DNA of 64,000 nucleotides. Origin: RYN-111 sp046723735 (lineage in GTDB: Bacteria > Actinomycetota > Actinomycetes > Mycobacteriales > SCTD01). A model generated the notes under the pieces. That model was not told where the DNA came from and did no database searches. It saw only the letters and a list, made by a program, of their open reading frames with translations. Below, one piece after another: positions 34,110-42,771 of this stretch. The stretch covers positions 10,619-74,618 of the forward strand of contig JBKOVB010000114.1 in NCBI GenBank assembly GCA_046723735.1. Direction: 5' to 3'. Position numbers and translations under genes: made by a program. Position 1 is the stretch's first letter. Each line of letters opens with the position of its first letter.

Positions 34110-35114
34110 ATGCGGAGCAAGGCGGCAACGGGGCTGGTCGGGACCGGCGTGTTCGCGCTGGGGCTCGCCGTGCTCTTCCCACTGGTCGTGACCCCGGCTC
34201 TGCTCAAGGCGCCCGCCGAGATCAACCTCACGACCCACTCCCGCAGCGAGGCGCAGAAGCTCGACCCCGCCACCGACACGCTGGTCCCCGTCACGGTCGA
34301 CCTGACGCGCAAGCTCACCACGCACACGAACAAGGGCAAGATCGCGGGCAGCGACTCCGTCGGCGTGTACGACGAGCTGCTGGACCTCAAGCAGGTGAAC
34401 GCGGACGGCACCCTGCCCTCGAGCACCGCGGCGGACGGCTCCTACCAGGGCATCGTCGCCCGGAGCTCCGTCGTGGCCTTCGACCGCAAGACCGGCCGGG
34501 GCGTGAGCAAGTACGGCGACACCTGGAGCACGTCCGGCCAGACGGTGAAGTTCCCCTTCGGCACCAAGAAGAGGACCTACAACTTCTACGACCAGACCTC
34601 GGGCCGGGCCTGGCCGGTGAGCTTCGTCCGGACCACCAAGGTCAAGGGCCTGGAGGTCTACGAGTTCCACGGCACGATCCCGGAGATCTCGCTGGGCCAG
34701 TACGGCGCGCTCGCCGGCACCGACACGCTGTACAGCAACGCCGGGCGCACCATCCTCGTGGAGCCCGTCACGGGCTCGATCGTCAGCCAGACGACCTCCC
34801 CGCACACCAGCATCAAGCTGCCCGACGGGACCGTGACCCCGGCGCTGGTCGTCCAGGAGCTGGTGCCGACGGATGCGACGGTCGCCGAGCGCGTGAAGTA
34901 CTCCAAGCACGTGAAGTCCGAGGCGAACCTGCTGCACGCCGCGCCGTGGGTGCTCGGCGTGCTGGGTCTGCTCCTGCTCGCCGGTGGCATCGTGCTCACC
35001 GTCCGGGCCGCACGCCGCAGCGACGTCGTCCCCGAGCGACGGCCCGACGTCACCGGCGCGGTGCCCCAGCCCCGGCAGGAGCCGGCCGTCGACCCCTCGA
35101 GGGTCGAGCAGTAG
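34110..35114 (+). CDS. DUF3068 (PorA-like) membrane-anchored protein (Rv0227c type)
   Basis: 334 residues: an N-terminal helix (LVGTGVFALGLAVLFPLVVTPALL), a large Thr/Ser-rich extracytoplasmic domain (about 35-285), a second helix (PWVLGVLGLLLLAGGIVLTV) and a cytoplasmic Arg/Pro tail. This layout and the conserved KFPFGTKKRTYNFYD segment match DUF3068. ATG 34110 has a strong GGAGGAG site upstream. The mycobacterial member Rv0227c lies beside the Rv0226c and Rv0228 homologues, as here. Probably an envelope glycan assembly or transport partner; no activity established from sequence. Confidence 0.85.
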   Translation: MRSKAATGLVGTGVFALGLAVLFPLVVTPALLKAPAEINLTTHSRSEAQKLDPATDTLVPVTVDLTRKLTTHTNKGKIAGSDSVGVYDELLDLKQVNADGTLPSSTAADGSYQGIVARSSVVAFDRKTGRGVSKYGDTWSTSGQTVKFPFGTKKRTYNFYDQTSGRAWPVSFVRTTKVKGLEVYEFHGTIPEISLGQYGALAGTDTLYSNAGRTILVEPVTGSIVSQTTSPHTSIKLPDGTVTPALVVQELVPTDATVAERVKYSKHVKSEANLLHAAPWVLGVLGLLLLAGGIVLTVRAARRSDVVPERRPDVTGAVPQPRQEPAVDPSRVEQ

Positions 35115-35127
35115 CCCGGAGCGGTCG

Positions 35128-35943
35128 TCAGCCCTTGTGGGCGCTGAAGATCGCCGTACCCGGCAGCAGGGCGCCGCGGAAGGGTGACCACTGGCCCCAC
35201 ACCTCGGTGCGTCCCTCAGGCCACTCGGGCTCCTCGAGGTCGTCCAGGACGAGGCCGGCCTCGACGATGTCCCGGATGCGGTCGCTCATGGTGCGGTGGT
35301 GCTCGACGTACGTCGCCACGCCCTGCTCGTCCTCCTCGACGTAGGGCATGCGGTCGAAGTAGGACTGCCGGACGGTGAGCCCGTTCGGCCCCGGGTCGTC
35401 CGGGAACACCCAGCGGAACGGGTGGCTGACGCTGAAGACGAGCCGCCCGCCGGGCCGCAGCACGCGGGCGATCTCCTTCATGGTCCGGGCGGAGTCGGCC
35501 ACGAACGGGATGCCGCCGAAGGCGCTCGCGACGACGTCGAAGGAGGCGTCCAGGAAGGGCAGGCGCTGCGCGTCCGCCTGCACGTAGCGGCCGACGACCA
35601 CCCCCGTACGGCGGTCGAGCTCGCGCGCCTGGTCGAGCTGGCCTCGGGAGACGTCGAACGCCGTGACCCGGGCGCCCTGGGACACCAGCCACCGTCCGGC
35701 CTGCGCGGCGCCGCAGCCGAGCTCCAGCACATCCCGGCCGCGGACGTCCCCGAGCAGCTGCGCCTCCTGCTCGCGCAGGCCCTCCGGGCACCACAGGAAG
35801 TCCACATCCCCGAGGGTGGCGCCGTGCTCGTCGTAGTACTCCGCGGCGTTCGCATCCCACCAGGACCGGTTGGCCTGGGCGCTCTCGGAGAGGCCGGCCC
35901 AACGGCGGACGGGGTGGGAGGCGTTCGACTCGGGCGCGCTCAT
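35128..35943 (-). CDS. Class I SAM-dependent methyltransferase
   Basis: 271 residues. N-terminal ANRSWWDANAAEYYDEHG precedes motif I VLELGCGAAQAGRWLVSQGA, then AFDVSRGQLDQAREL and RLPFLDASFDVVASAFGGIPF. The later SVSHPFRWVFPD and the WPEGRTEVWGQWSP end are typical of a conserved actinobacterial methyltransferase family. Substrate unknown. Convergent with the DUF3068 gene (13-base gap) and divergent from rpsA. Confidence 0.88.
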   Translation of the reverse strand: MSAPESNASHPVRRWAGLSESAQANRSWWDANAAEYYDEHGATLGDVDFLWCPEGLREQEAQLLGDVRGRDVLELGCGAAQAGRWLVSQGARVTAFDVSRGQLDQARELDRRTGVVVGRYVQADAQRLPFLDASFDVVASAFGGIPFVADSARTMKEIARVLRPGGRLVFSVSHPFRWVFPDDPGPNGLTVRQSYFDRMPYVEEDEQGVATYVEHHRTMSDRIRDIVEAGLVLDDLEEPEWPEGRTEVWGQWSPFRGALLPGTAIFSAHKG

Positions 35944-35966
35944 GCGCGTAGTCTGTACGTACGCGC
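35944..35966. promoter_or_regulatory. Inverted repeat at the start of the methyltransferase gene
   Basis: GCGCGTA and TACGCGC arms (7 of 7) flank a 9-base spacer directly before the methyltransferase ATG. The position suits an operator. It also lies 140 bases before rpsA. Confidence 0.4.
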
Positions 35967-36105
35967 TGCGGGCGCGGCAGCCTGCCTGCCCGCGGACGTC
36001 GAGTGAGCGACCATCCTTGCTGGCCTGACGACCTGCCCCGCTGCGTGCCTCGACCCGCCCACCAGGGGCAGGTCCCGACCCCACCAGCAGCCGGAGCCCA
36101 TTCCC

Positions 36106-37572
36106 TTGACCACCACCCTCACCTCCTCCTCCGCCCCGCAGGTCGCCGTCAACGACATCGGGTCCGAGGAGGACTTCCTCGCCGCCATCGACTCGACGAT
36201 CAAGTACTTCAACGACGGCGACATCGTCGAAGGCACCATCGTCAAGGTCGACCGGGACGAGGTGCTGCTCGACATCGGCTACAAGACCGAGGGCGTCATC
36301 CCCTCCCGCGAGCTCTCGATCAAGCACGACGTCGACCCCAACGAGGTCGTCGCCGTGGGCGACCAGGTCGAGGCGCTCGTCCTCCAGAAGGAGGACAAGG
36401 AGGGCCGGCTGATCCTGTCCAAGAAGCGCGCCCAGTACGAGCGCGCCTGGGGCGACGTCGAGGCCAAGAAGGAGCGCGACGAGGTCATCGAGGGCACCGT
36501 CATCGAGGTCGTCAAGGGCGGCCTCATCCTCGACATCGGCCTGCGCGGCTTCCTCCCCGCGTCGCTCGTCGAGATGCGCCGGGTCCGCGACCTGCAGCCC
36601 TACGTCGGCAAGAAGCTCGAGGCGAAGATCATCGAGCTCGACAAGAACCGCAACAACGTCGTCCTCTCCCGCCGGCAGTGGCTGGAGGAGACCCAGAGCG
36701 AGGTCCGCAGCAGCTTCCTCAACCAGCTGCAGAAGGGCCAGATCCGCACCGGCCAGGTGTCGTCCATCGTCAACTTCGGCGCCTTCGTCGACCTGGGCGG
36801 CGTGGACGGCCTCGTGCACGTCTCCGAGCTGTCCTGGAAGCACATCGACCACCCGTCCGAGGTCGTCGAGGTCGGCCAGGAGGTCACCGTCGAGGTCCTC
36901 GACGTCGACCTGGACCGCGAGCGCGTCTCCCTGTCGCTGAAGGCGACGCAGGAGGACCCGTGGCAGCAGTTCGCCCGCACGCACCAGATCAACCAGGTCG
37001 TGCCCGGTCGCGTCACCAAGCTGGTGCCGTTCGGTGCGTTCGTGCGCGTCGACGAGGGCATCGAGGGCCTGGTCCACATCTCCGAGCTGGCCGAGCGCCA
37101 CGTCGAGATCCCGGAGCAGGTCGTCAACGTTGGTGACGAGCTGCTGGTCAAGGTCATCGACATCGACCTCGAGCGCCGTCGCATCAGCCTCTCGCTGAAG
37201 CAGGCCAACGAGGGCGGCACCATCGAGGTCGAGCACTTCGACCCGACGCAGTACGGCATGGCCGCGTCGTACGACGAGCAGGGCAACTACATCTACCCCG
37301 AGGGCTTCGACCCCGAGTCGGGCGAGTGGCTGCCGGGCTACGAGGCCGCCCGCGAGGCGTGGGAGGCGCAGTACGCCGAGGCGCAGAAGCGCTTCGAGCA
37401 GCACCAGGAGCAGATCCGCCGTATGCAGGCTGCGGACGCCGAGGCCGGCGAGTCGACGTCGTACTCCTCCGAGGCCGGCGAGGGCCAGCCCGCGCCGGCG
37501 CCCTCGGGCGGCACGCTCGCGACCGACGAGGCGCTGCAGGCGCTGCGCGAGAAGCTGTCCGGCGGAGCGTAG
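36106..37572 (+). CDS. rpsA: 30S ribosomal protein S1
   Basis: 488 residues from a TTG start with a GGAG site about 11 bases upstream. Four S1 (OB-fold) repeats: residues ~35-105 (DGDIVEGTIVKVDRDEVLLDIG), ~120-185 (EVIEGTVIEVVKGGLILDIGLRGFLPAS), ~205-275 (GQIRTGQVSSIVNFGAFVDLGGVDGLVHVSEL) and ~290-365 (NQVVPGRVTKLVPFGAFVRVDEGIEGLVHISEL). An acidic Gln/Ala-rich tail follows. Four repeats instead of six, with a disordered tail, is the usual actinobacterial form. It helps mRNA binding at the ribosome. No ATG lies near the N-terminus. Confidence 0.96.
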   Translation: MTTTLTSSSAPQVAVNDIGSEEDFLAAIDSTIKYFNDGDIVEGTIVKVDRDEVLLDIGYKTEGVIPSRELSIKHDVDPNEVVAVGDQVEALVLQKEDKEGRLILSKKRAQYERAWGDVEAKKERDEVIEGTVIEVVKGGLILDIGLRGFLPASLVEMRRVRDLQPYVGKKLEAKIIELDKNRNNVVLSRRQWLEETQSEVRSSFLNQLQKGQIRTGQVSSIVNFGAFVDLGGVDGLVHVSELSWKHIDHPSEVVEVGQEVTVEVLDVDLDRERVSLSLKATQEDPWQQFARTHQINQVVPGRVTKLVPFGAFVRVDEGIEGLVHISELAERHVEIPEQVVNVGDELLVKVIDIDLERRRISLSLKQANEGGTIEVEHFDPTQYGMAASYDEQGNYIYPEGFDPESGEWLPGYEAAREAWEAQYAEAQKRFEQHQEQIRRMQAADAEAGESTSYSSEAGEGQPAPAPSGGTLATDEALQALREKLSGGA

Positions 37573-37618
37573 GCGCGAGCGCCGAAGCGTCCCACGTGAC
37601 GCCCAGTAGGACCGCGTG

Positions 37619-37656
37619 AGACGAGCCCCCTGCCCCTGCGGGCGGGGGGCTCGTCT
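37619..37656 (+). terminator. Strong intrinsic terminator after rpsA
   Basis: Perfect 12-base arms AGACGAGCCCCC and GGGGGCTCGTCT with a 14-base loop, followed by TACGTTCT. This is the best-formed terminator in the window by stem quality and position. The coaE -10 box begins on its last base. Confidence 0.85.
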
Positions 37657-37661
37657 ACGTT
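37656..37661 (+). promoter_or_regulatory. coaE -10 box (leaderless), abutting the rpsA terminator
   Basis: TACGTT ends seven bases before GTG 37669. Its -35 region would fall inside the terminator stem. Confidence 0.45.
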
Positions 37662-37668
37662 CTGGGCC

Positions 37669-38313
37669 GTGCTGAAGATCGGCCTCACGGGCGGCATCGG
37701 GTCGGGCAAGTCCACCGTGGCGCGGCTGCTCACGTCGTACGGCGCGGTGCTCGTGGACGCCGACGCGGTGGCCCGCGAGGTCGTGGGGCCCGGCACCCCG
37801 GGGCTCGCGGCGGTGGTGGACGAGTTCGGGCCCGAGGTCCTGCTGCCGGACGGGGCGCTGGACCGCGAGGGGTTGGGCCGGGTGGTGTTCGGCGACGACG
37901 GGCGACGGGCGGCGCTGAACGCGATCGTGCACCCCTTGGTGGGCGCGCGGATGGCCGAGCTGGAGGAGCGTGCGCGCACGACGGGTGCGCCGGCGGTGGT
38001 GCACGACGTGCCGCTGCTCGCCGAGAACGGCCTGGCTTCCCTGTACGACGAGGTGCTGGTCGTCGACTGCCCCGTCGAGCTCCAGGTGGCCCGGCTCGTG
38101 GGCCAGCGGGGGATGGCCGAGGCGGACGCGCGGGCTCGCATCGCGGCCCAGGCCACCCGCGAGGAGCGACTCGCCGTCGCGACGCACGTCATCGTCAACG
38201 ACGGCGGCCTCGCCGAGCTCGAGACCCGTGTCCGCGCGGTGTGGGACGAGGTACTGGCGCCGCACGCCCACGTCGGTGATCATGAGGGGCCGCCGGCCCC
38301 CGACGTGCGCTGA
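37669..38313 (+). CDS. coaE: Dephospho-CoA kinase
   Basis: 214 residues. P-loop GLTGGIGSGKSTVARLL, then VDADAVAREVV and DVPLLAENGLASLYDEVLVVDCP. Carries out the last step of coenzyme A synthesis. It has only the kinase domain, without the long C-terminal extension of mycobacterial CoaE. The last 15 codons coincide with a nested inverted repeat (38270-38306). Confidence 0.95.
   Translation: MLKIGLTGGIGSGKSTVARLLTSYGAVLVDADAVAREVVGPGTPGLAAVVDEFGPEVLLPDGALDREGLGRVVFGDDGRRAALNAIVHPLVGARMAELEERARTTGAPAVVHDVPLLAENGLASLYDEVLVVDCPVELQVARLVGQRGMAEADARARIAAQATREERLAVATHVIVNDGGLAELETRVRAVWDEVLAPHAHVGDHEGPPAPDVR
38270..38306. repeat. Nested inverted repeat at the end of coaE
   Basis: Outer arms ACGTCG/CGACGT and inner arms GGGGCC/GGCCCC, with a TGATCATGA insert on the left side. 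It lies just before the coaE stop and may act as a terminator that overlaps coding sequence. Confidence 0.4.
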
Positions 38314-38328
38314 GCCTCGGGAGGTCCT

Positions 38329-39822
38329 GTGCGTCGTACGGCACGAGCCCTGGTGGGCGTGGTCGTGGGGTGTCTGATGGTCGGGCTGCCCGGCGTCGCG
38401 CACGCCACGGCCGGCGACCTCGGCCACGACGTCTCCTACCCGCAGTGCGGGAGCACGCTGCCGTCGACGACCGACGCGTTCCGTCTCGTGGGGGTCACCG
38501 ACGGCAAACCGTGGTACGTCAACCCGTGCCTCGTCGACCAGGCGCAGTGGGCGGCGGGTGCTGCCGAGCGTGGGCTGTACACCAACACGGCCAACCCTGG
38601 GCACGTGAGCAGCCACTGGCCGACGTCCGGCTCGGGCCGGTGCCACGACGCCACCGTGGACACGGACAGCGGCTGCGCCTACGAGTACGGCAGGGCTGCG
38701 GCGGCCGACGCCCTGGCCCAAGCGACCAGCGCGCTGTCCGGCACCGGCGTGGACCCCAAGGGCGTCACCTGGTGGCTCGACGCGGAGGGGAGCCGCACGC
38801 CCGGCCAGAACGGCAACTCCTGGGTGGGCAGCGGCGTCGTCAACGCGGCCGACCTGCAGGGCTTCGTCGACGGGCTGCGCCAAGGTGGTGTACCGGAGGT
38901 CGGCATCTACTCCACGGCGTTCCAGTGGGGCGACATCACCGAGGGCTACAGCCGGGCGACGAGCTCCGGCTACCGGTCAGCCTGGGGCTTCGCGCCGTCG
39001 TACCCGATCGAGGACGGGCCGGTCTGGTTCGCAGGCGTCGGCAGCCTCGGAGACGCGCAGAACGCCTGCAGCACGGGGTCGTTCACCGGCGGAGAGCGGC
39101 TGCTGGCGCAGTACGCGGACGCCGGCAGCGGGCTCGACGGCGACCACCGGTGCGCGGACCCGGACCACGGGTTGCCCACGGTCGCTGTCGGCGCCCCGAC
39201 CCACCTCGTGACGAGGACCTCGACCGTCGCTGCCTCGTGGACGGGCGCCGACACGGGGACCGGCGTGGCGAGCTACGACCTCCGCACCGAGCGCGCGCCC
39301 TACAACGGGGCCTTCCGGGCGTGGCAGTACCCCGCGGCGCTGCAGCGCACCGCGACACGTTCCGCGAGCGTCTCGACGACCGGGCAGGGTTGGACGACCT
39401 GCATCGCGGTCCGGAGCCGCGACGTCGCGGGCAACCTCTCGGCATGGTCGGCGATCCGCTGCACCGCCGTCCCGCTGGACGACCGGGCCCTCTCCGCGAG
39501 CGCCGGGTGGTCGCGGGCCACTGGCCGCGGGTACTTCGCCTCGACGTACACGACCACGACCCGGTACGGCGCGACGCTGGTCCGGACCGGCGTTGTCTCC
39601 ACGCGCCTGCACCTGCTGGCCCTGCGCTGCAGCACCTGCGGCAAGGTGGGCGTGTACGTCGGCAGCACGCTGCTCGCGACGGTGAACCTCGCGGCGACCA
39701 GCACGTCTGTCGCGACGATCCCGCTGCCGCGGTTCTCGCTGCGCAGCGCCACCGTGACGATCAAGGTGCTCACCTCGGGCAGGACGGTGCGGGTGGACGG
39801 GCTGGCCACGAGCCGCGTCTGA
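38329..39822 (+). CDS. Secreted glycoside-hydrolase-like protein (TIM-barrel N-domain)
   Basis: 497 residues. Signal peptide about 1-27 (ALVGVVVGCLMVGLPGVAHA). Residues ~30-265 form a likely TIM barrel with DVSYPQCGSTLP, Cys pairs, GVTWWLDAEGSRT and VGIYSTAFQWGDI, resembling GH25/DUF1906-type wall-degrading folds. Residues ~285-370 look like a fibronectin or Ig-like module (THLVTRTSTVAASWTG...YDLRTERAPYNGAF). A C-terminal beta-rich domain with a CxxC (RCSTCGKVGVYVG) follows. Probably acts on cell-wall or surface glycan outside the cell. The GTG start has an upstream GGGAGG. Confidence 0.7.
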   Translation: MRRTARALVGVVVGCLMVGLPGVAHATAGDLGHDVSYPQCGSTLPSTTDAFRLVGVTDGKPWYVNPCLVDQAQWAAGAAERGLYTNTANPGHVSSHWPTSGSGRCHDATVDTDSGCAYEYGRAAAADALAQATSALSGTGVDPKGVTWWLDAEGSRTPGQNGNSWVGSGVVNAADLQGFVDGLRQGGVPEVGIYSTAFQWGDITEGYSRATSSGYRSAWGFAPSYPIEDGPVWFAGVGSLGDAQNACSTGSFTGGERLLAQYADAGSGLDGDHRCADPDHGLPTVAVGAPTHLVTRTSTVAASWTGADTGTGVASYDLRTERAPYNGAFRAWQYPAALQRTATRSASVSTTGQGWTTCIAVRSRDVAGNLSAWSAIRCTAVPLDDRALSASAGWSRATGRGYFASTYTTTTRYGATLVRTGVVSTRLHLLALRCSTCGKVGVYVGSTLLATVNLAATSTSVATIPLPRFSLRSATVTIKVLTSGRTVRVDGLATSRV

Positions 39823-39835
39823 CTGCCGCACTCCG

Positions 39836-39887
39836 TGATCATGGGAGCCGTGGCTACCCCTGGGTGGTCCGGGGGTGCCCATGATCA
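39836..39887. repeat. Perfect TGATCATGGG inverted repeat before uvrB
   Basis: Arms TGATCATGGG and CCCATGATCA are perfect. The 32-base loop itself folds (AGCC/GGCT and ACCCC/GGGGT). It lies 13 bases after the secreted-protein gene and 39 before uvrB. It could end transcription of the first gene or be an extragenic palindrome family, since the TGATCA core recurs at 15249, 15306 and 38277. Confidence 0.55.
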
Positions 39888-39914
39888 TGAAGGTGGGATG
39901 TCGGTGGCGGGACG

Positions 39915-39920
39915 TACGGT
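39915..39920 (+). promoter_or_regulatory. uvrB -10 box (leaderless)
   Basis: TACGGT lies six bases before ATG 39927. No SOS box (LexA-type dyad) is evident in the 100 bases upstream. Confidence 0.45.
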
Positions 39921-39926
39921 GGTCAG

Positions 39927-42080
39927 ATGCCACGCACGGAGGTCCCCCTCAAGCGCGGGCACGGCGTCCGTCCCACCGTGCCGCGGCTCGACACGACCCT
40001 GCGGCGCAGCACCAGGCCCTTCCAGGTGGTCAGCGAGTTCGAGCCCTCGGGCGACCAGCCCGCCGCCATCACGGAGATGGCGCAGCGCCTCGAGAAGGGC
40101 GTCCCCGACGTCGTGCTGCTCGGCGCGACGGGCACCGGCAAGTCGGCCACGACGGCCTGGCTGATCGAGCAGGTGCAGCGCCCGACGCTCGTGATGGCCC
40201 CGAACAAGACCCTCGCCGCCCAGCTCGCCAACGAGTTCCGCGAGCTGCTGCCCCACAACGCGGTCGAGTACTTCGTCAGCTACTACGACTACTACCAGCC
40301 CGAGGCCTACGTCCCGCAGACGGACACCTACATCGAGAAGGACTCGAGCATCAACGAGGAGGTGGAGCGCCTCCGGCACAGCGCCACCATGAGCCTGCTG
40401 ACCCGCCGCGACGTCGTGGTGGTCGCGTCGGTGTCGTGCATCTACGGCCTGGGGACGCCCCAGGAGTACGTCGACCGGATGGTGCGGCTCCAGGTCGGCG
40501 AGGAGGTCGAGCGCGACCAGCTGCTGCGCCGCCTCGTGGACGTCCAGTACACCCGCAACGACCTGTCCTTCACGCGCGGCACCTTCCGGGTGCGGGGGGA
40601 CACCATCGAGGTCTTTCCGGTGTACGAGGAGCTCGCCGTCCGGGTGGAGATGTTCGGGGACGAGATCGAGAAGGTGATGTCGCTGCACCCGCTCACCGGC
40701 GAGGTGGTGGCGGAGCACGACGAGCTGTTCGTCTTCCCCGCCACCCACTACGTCGCCGGCCCGGAGCGGATGGAGCGGGCCGTCGCCGGCATCGAGGTCG
40801 AGCTGGAGGAGCGCCTCACGGTGCTGGAGGGCCAGGGCAAGCTGCTCGAGGCTCAGCGGCTGCGGATGCGGACGACGTACGACGTCGAGATGATGCGGCA
40901 GGTCGGCTTCTGCAACGGGATCGAGAACTACAGCCGCCACATCGACGGTCGTGGGGCAGGCAGCCCGCCGCACACGCTGCTGGACTACTTCCCCGAGGAC
41001 TTCCTCCTCGTCATCGACGAGTCGCACGTGACGGTGCCGCAGATCGGTGGCATGTACGAGGGCGACATGTCCCGCAAGCGGACGCTGGTCGACCACGGCT
41101 TCCGCCTGCCGAGCGCCTGCGACAACCGGCCGCTGAGGTGGGAGGAGTTCCTGGAGCGCACCGGCCAGACCGTCTACCTCTCCGCCACCCCGGGGCCCTA
41201 CGAGCTTTCCCGGGTCAAGGACGACGTGGTCGAGCAGGTCATCCGCCCGACCGGCCTCGTCGACCCCGAGATCGTCGTGAAGCCGACCAAGGGCCAGATC
41301 GACGACCTCGTCCACGAGATCCGGCTGCGGGCCGACAAGGGTGAGCGCGTCCTGGTCACGACCCTGACCAAGAAGATGTCCGAGGACCTGACGGACTACC
41401 TGCTCGAGCTCGGCATCCGCGTCCGGTACCTCCACTCAGAGGTCGACACGATCCGCCGGATCGAGCTGCTCAAGGAGCTGCGGCAGGGGGTCTTCGACGT
41501 CCTGGTCGGCATCAACCTGCTCCGCGAGGGCCTCGACCTCCCGGAGGTGTCGCTCGTCGCCATCCTCGACGCCGACAAGGAGGGCTTCCTGCGCTCGGGC
41601 ACCAGCCTCATCCAGACGATCGGCCGGGCGGCCCGCAACGTCAGCGGTCAGGTCCACATGTACGCCGACACCGTGACGCCGAGCATGGCGAAGGCGATCG
41701 ACGAGACGTCCCGGCGGCGCGCGAAGCAGATCGCCTACAACACCGAGCGGGGGCTCGACCCCCAGCCGTTGCGCAAGAAGATCGCGGACATCCTGGACGA
41801 CATCGTCCGGGAGGACCCCGAGCTGGTCGGCGGCAGCGGCCGCAACGTCTCGCGGGGCAAGGCGCCCGTCCCGGGGGCGGCGGCGCACGTCCCGCGCACC
41901 CATGTCGGGGCGCTCAAGGGGATGCCCCGCGCCGAGCTGGCCCAGCTCATCCAGCAGCTGCAGGACCAGATGCACGAGGCGGCCCGCGAGCTCAGCTTCG
42001 AGCTCGCCGCGCGTTTGCGTGACGAGGTCAACGAGCTCAAGAAGGAGCTCAGGGGGATGGACGCCGCGGGGATCCGGTAG
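39927..42080 (+). CDS. uvrB: Excinuclease ABC subunit B
   Basis: 717 residues. Walker A is LLGATGTGKSATTAW and the damage-probing beta-hairpin is YYDYYQPEAYVPQTDTYIEKD. Helicase motifs follow: VIDESHVTVPQ, then the second RecA domain with INLLREGLDLPEVSLVAILDADKEGFLRS and QTIGRAARN. The C-terminal UVR motif that contacts UvrC is QLQDQMHEAARELSFELAARLRDEV. Central to nucleotide excision repair. The 3' 32 bases overlap the convergent regulator gene. Confidence 0.98.
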   Translation: MPRTEVPLKRGHGVRPTVPRLDTTLRRSTRPFQVVSEFEPSGDQPAAITEMAQRLEKGVPDVVLLGATGTGKSATTAWLIEQVQRPTLVMAPNKTLAAQLANEFRELLPHNAVEYFVSYYDYYQPEAYVPQTDTYIEKDSSINEEVERLRHSATMSLLTRRDVVVVASVSCIYGLGTPQEYVDRMVRLQVGEEVERDQLLRRLVDVQYTRNDLSFTRGTFRVRGDTIEVFPVYEELAVRVEMFGDEIEKVMSLHPLTGEVVAEHDELFVFPATHYVAGPERMERAVAGIEVELEERLTVLEGQGKLLEAQRLRMRTTYDVEMMRQVGFCNGIENYSRHIDGRGAGSPPHTLLDYFPEDFLLVIDESHVTVPQIGGMYEGDMSRKRTLVDHGFRLPSACDNRPLRWEEFLERTGQTVYLSATPGPYELSRVKDDVVEQVIRPTGLVDPEIVVKPTKGQIDDLVHEIRLRADKGERVLVTTLTKKMSEDLTDYLLELGIRVRYLHSEVDTIRRIELLKELRQGVFDVLVGINLLREGLDLPEVSLVAILDADKEGFLRSGTSLIQTIGRAARNVSGQVHMYADTVTPSMAKAIDETSRRRAKQIAYNTERGLDPQPLRKKIADILDDIVREDPELVGGSGRNVSRGKAPVPGAAAHVPRTHVGALKGMPRAELAQLIQQLQDQMHEAARELSFELAARLRDEVNELKKELRGMDAAGIR

Positions 42081-42771
42081 GTGCAGGGCGGGCCCCTGCC
42101 CCGAGCCCCTCACGCAGGGCGATGGTCACCGCCTCGAGGCTGGTGTGCACGCCGAGCTTGGCCAGCACGTTCTGCGCGTGCGTCCGGACCGTGTTCACGG
42201 ACAGCCGCAGACGGGCGGCGATCTCCTCGCGGGACAGGCCCTCCGCCATGCCCACGAGCACCTGCCGCTCGCGCCCGGTCAGCCGCTCGAGCCGGGCGAC
42301 GGCCGCCGCGTCCTGCTCCCGGACGAGGTTCTGCACGACCTCGCCGAGCACCGCTCTCGGCAGCCACCACTCGCCGTCGGCGACGGCGCTGATCACCTGG
42401 GACACCTCCGCCAGGGGGGCGCTCTTGGGCAACCAGCCGCGCGCCCCGGCGACGACCAGAGCGCCGAGAGCCCGGGTCCCCTCGTCCGCGGTGAGCACGA
42501 CCAGCCCGACCTCCGGGTGGCGGCGTCTGACCTCGTCCAGGAACCCGACTTGCCAGGAGCCGGGCTCCACACCGACCACCACGACGCGGGGGGCGACGTG
42601 CTGGAGCCGGTGCAACGCGTCGTCGGCGCTGCTCGCCGACCAGACCAGACCGGTGCGCGACTCCAGCGCCAGACCCAGGGCCAGGCCCTCCGCGAACGTG
42701 CGCTCGGGGTCGACCACGAGCACATCCACCGTGCCCAGCGGCGCCTGCCGTCTCTCGACGGTCGTCGTCAC
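42049..42771 (-). CDS. LuxR/NarL-type regulator with an Asp-less receiver domain (second of pair)
   Basis: 240 residues from GTG 42771, whose GTGA overlaps the upstream regulator's stop. The receiver-like domain starts VDVLVVDPERTFAEGLALGLALES, but the phospho-acceptor position reads APRVVVVGVEPGSW, with Gly where Asp is expected. The conserved Lys survives (GWLPKSAPL). The HTH is LTGRERQVLVGMAEGLSREEIAARLRLSVNTVRTHAQNVLAKLG, fully conserved. It should bind DNA but probably is not switched by phosphorylation at the usual site. It lies beside the exopolysaccharide genes, which it may control. Confidence 0.88.
   Translation of the reverse strand: MTTTVERRQAPLGTVDVLVVDPERTFAEGLALGLALESRTGLVWSASSADDALHRLQHVAPRVVVVGVEPGSWQVGFLDEVRRRHPEVGLVVLTADEGTRALGALVVAGARGWLPKSAPLAEVSQVISAVADGEWWLPRAVLGEVVQNLVREQDAAAVARLERLTGRERQVLVGMAEGLSREEIAARLRLSVNTVRTHAQNVLAKLGVHTSLEAVTIALREGLGAGARPAPTGSPRRPSP

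Noticed and set aside
35128..38883. A 1251-codon minus-strand frame covering rpsA, coaE and the 35.1-35.9 kb methyltransferase
   Set aside because: Only its last 271 codons (35943-35128) are a real protein. The rest is the shadow of rpsA and coaE.
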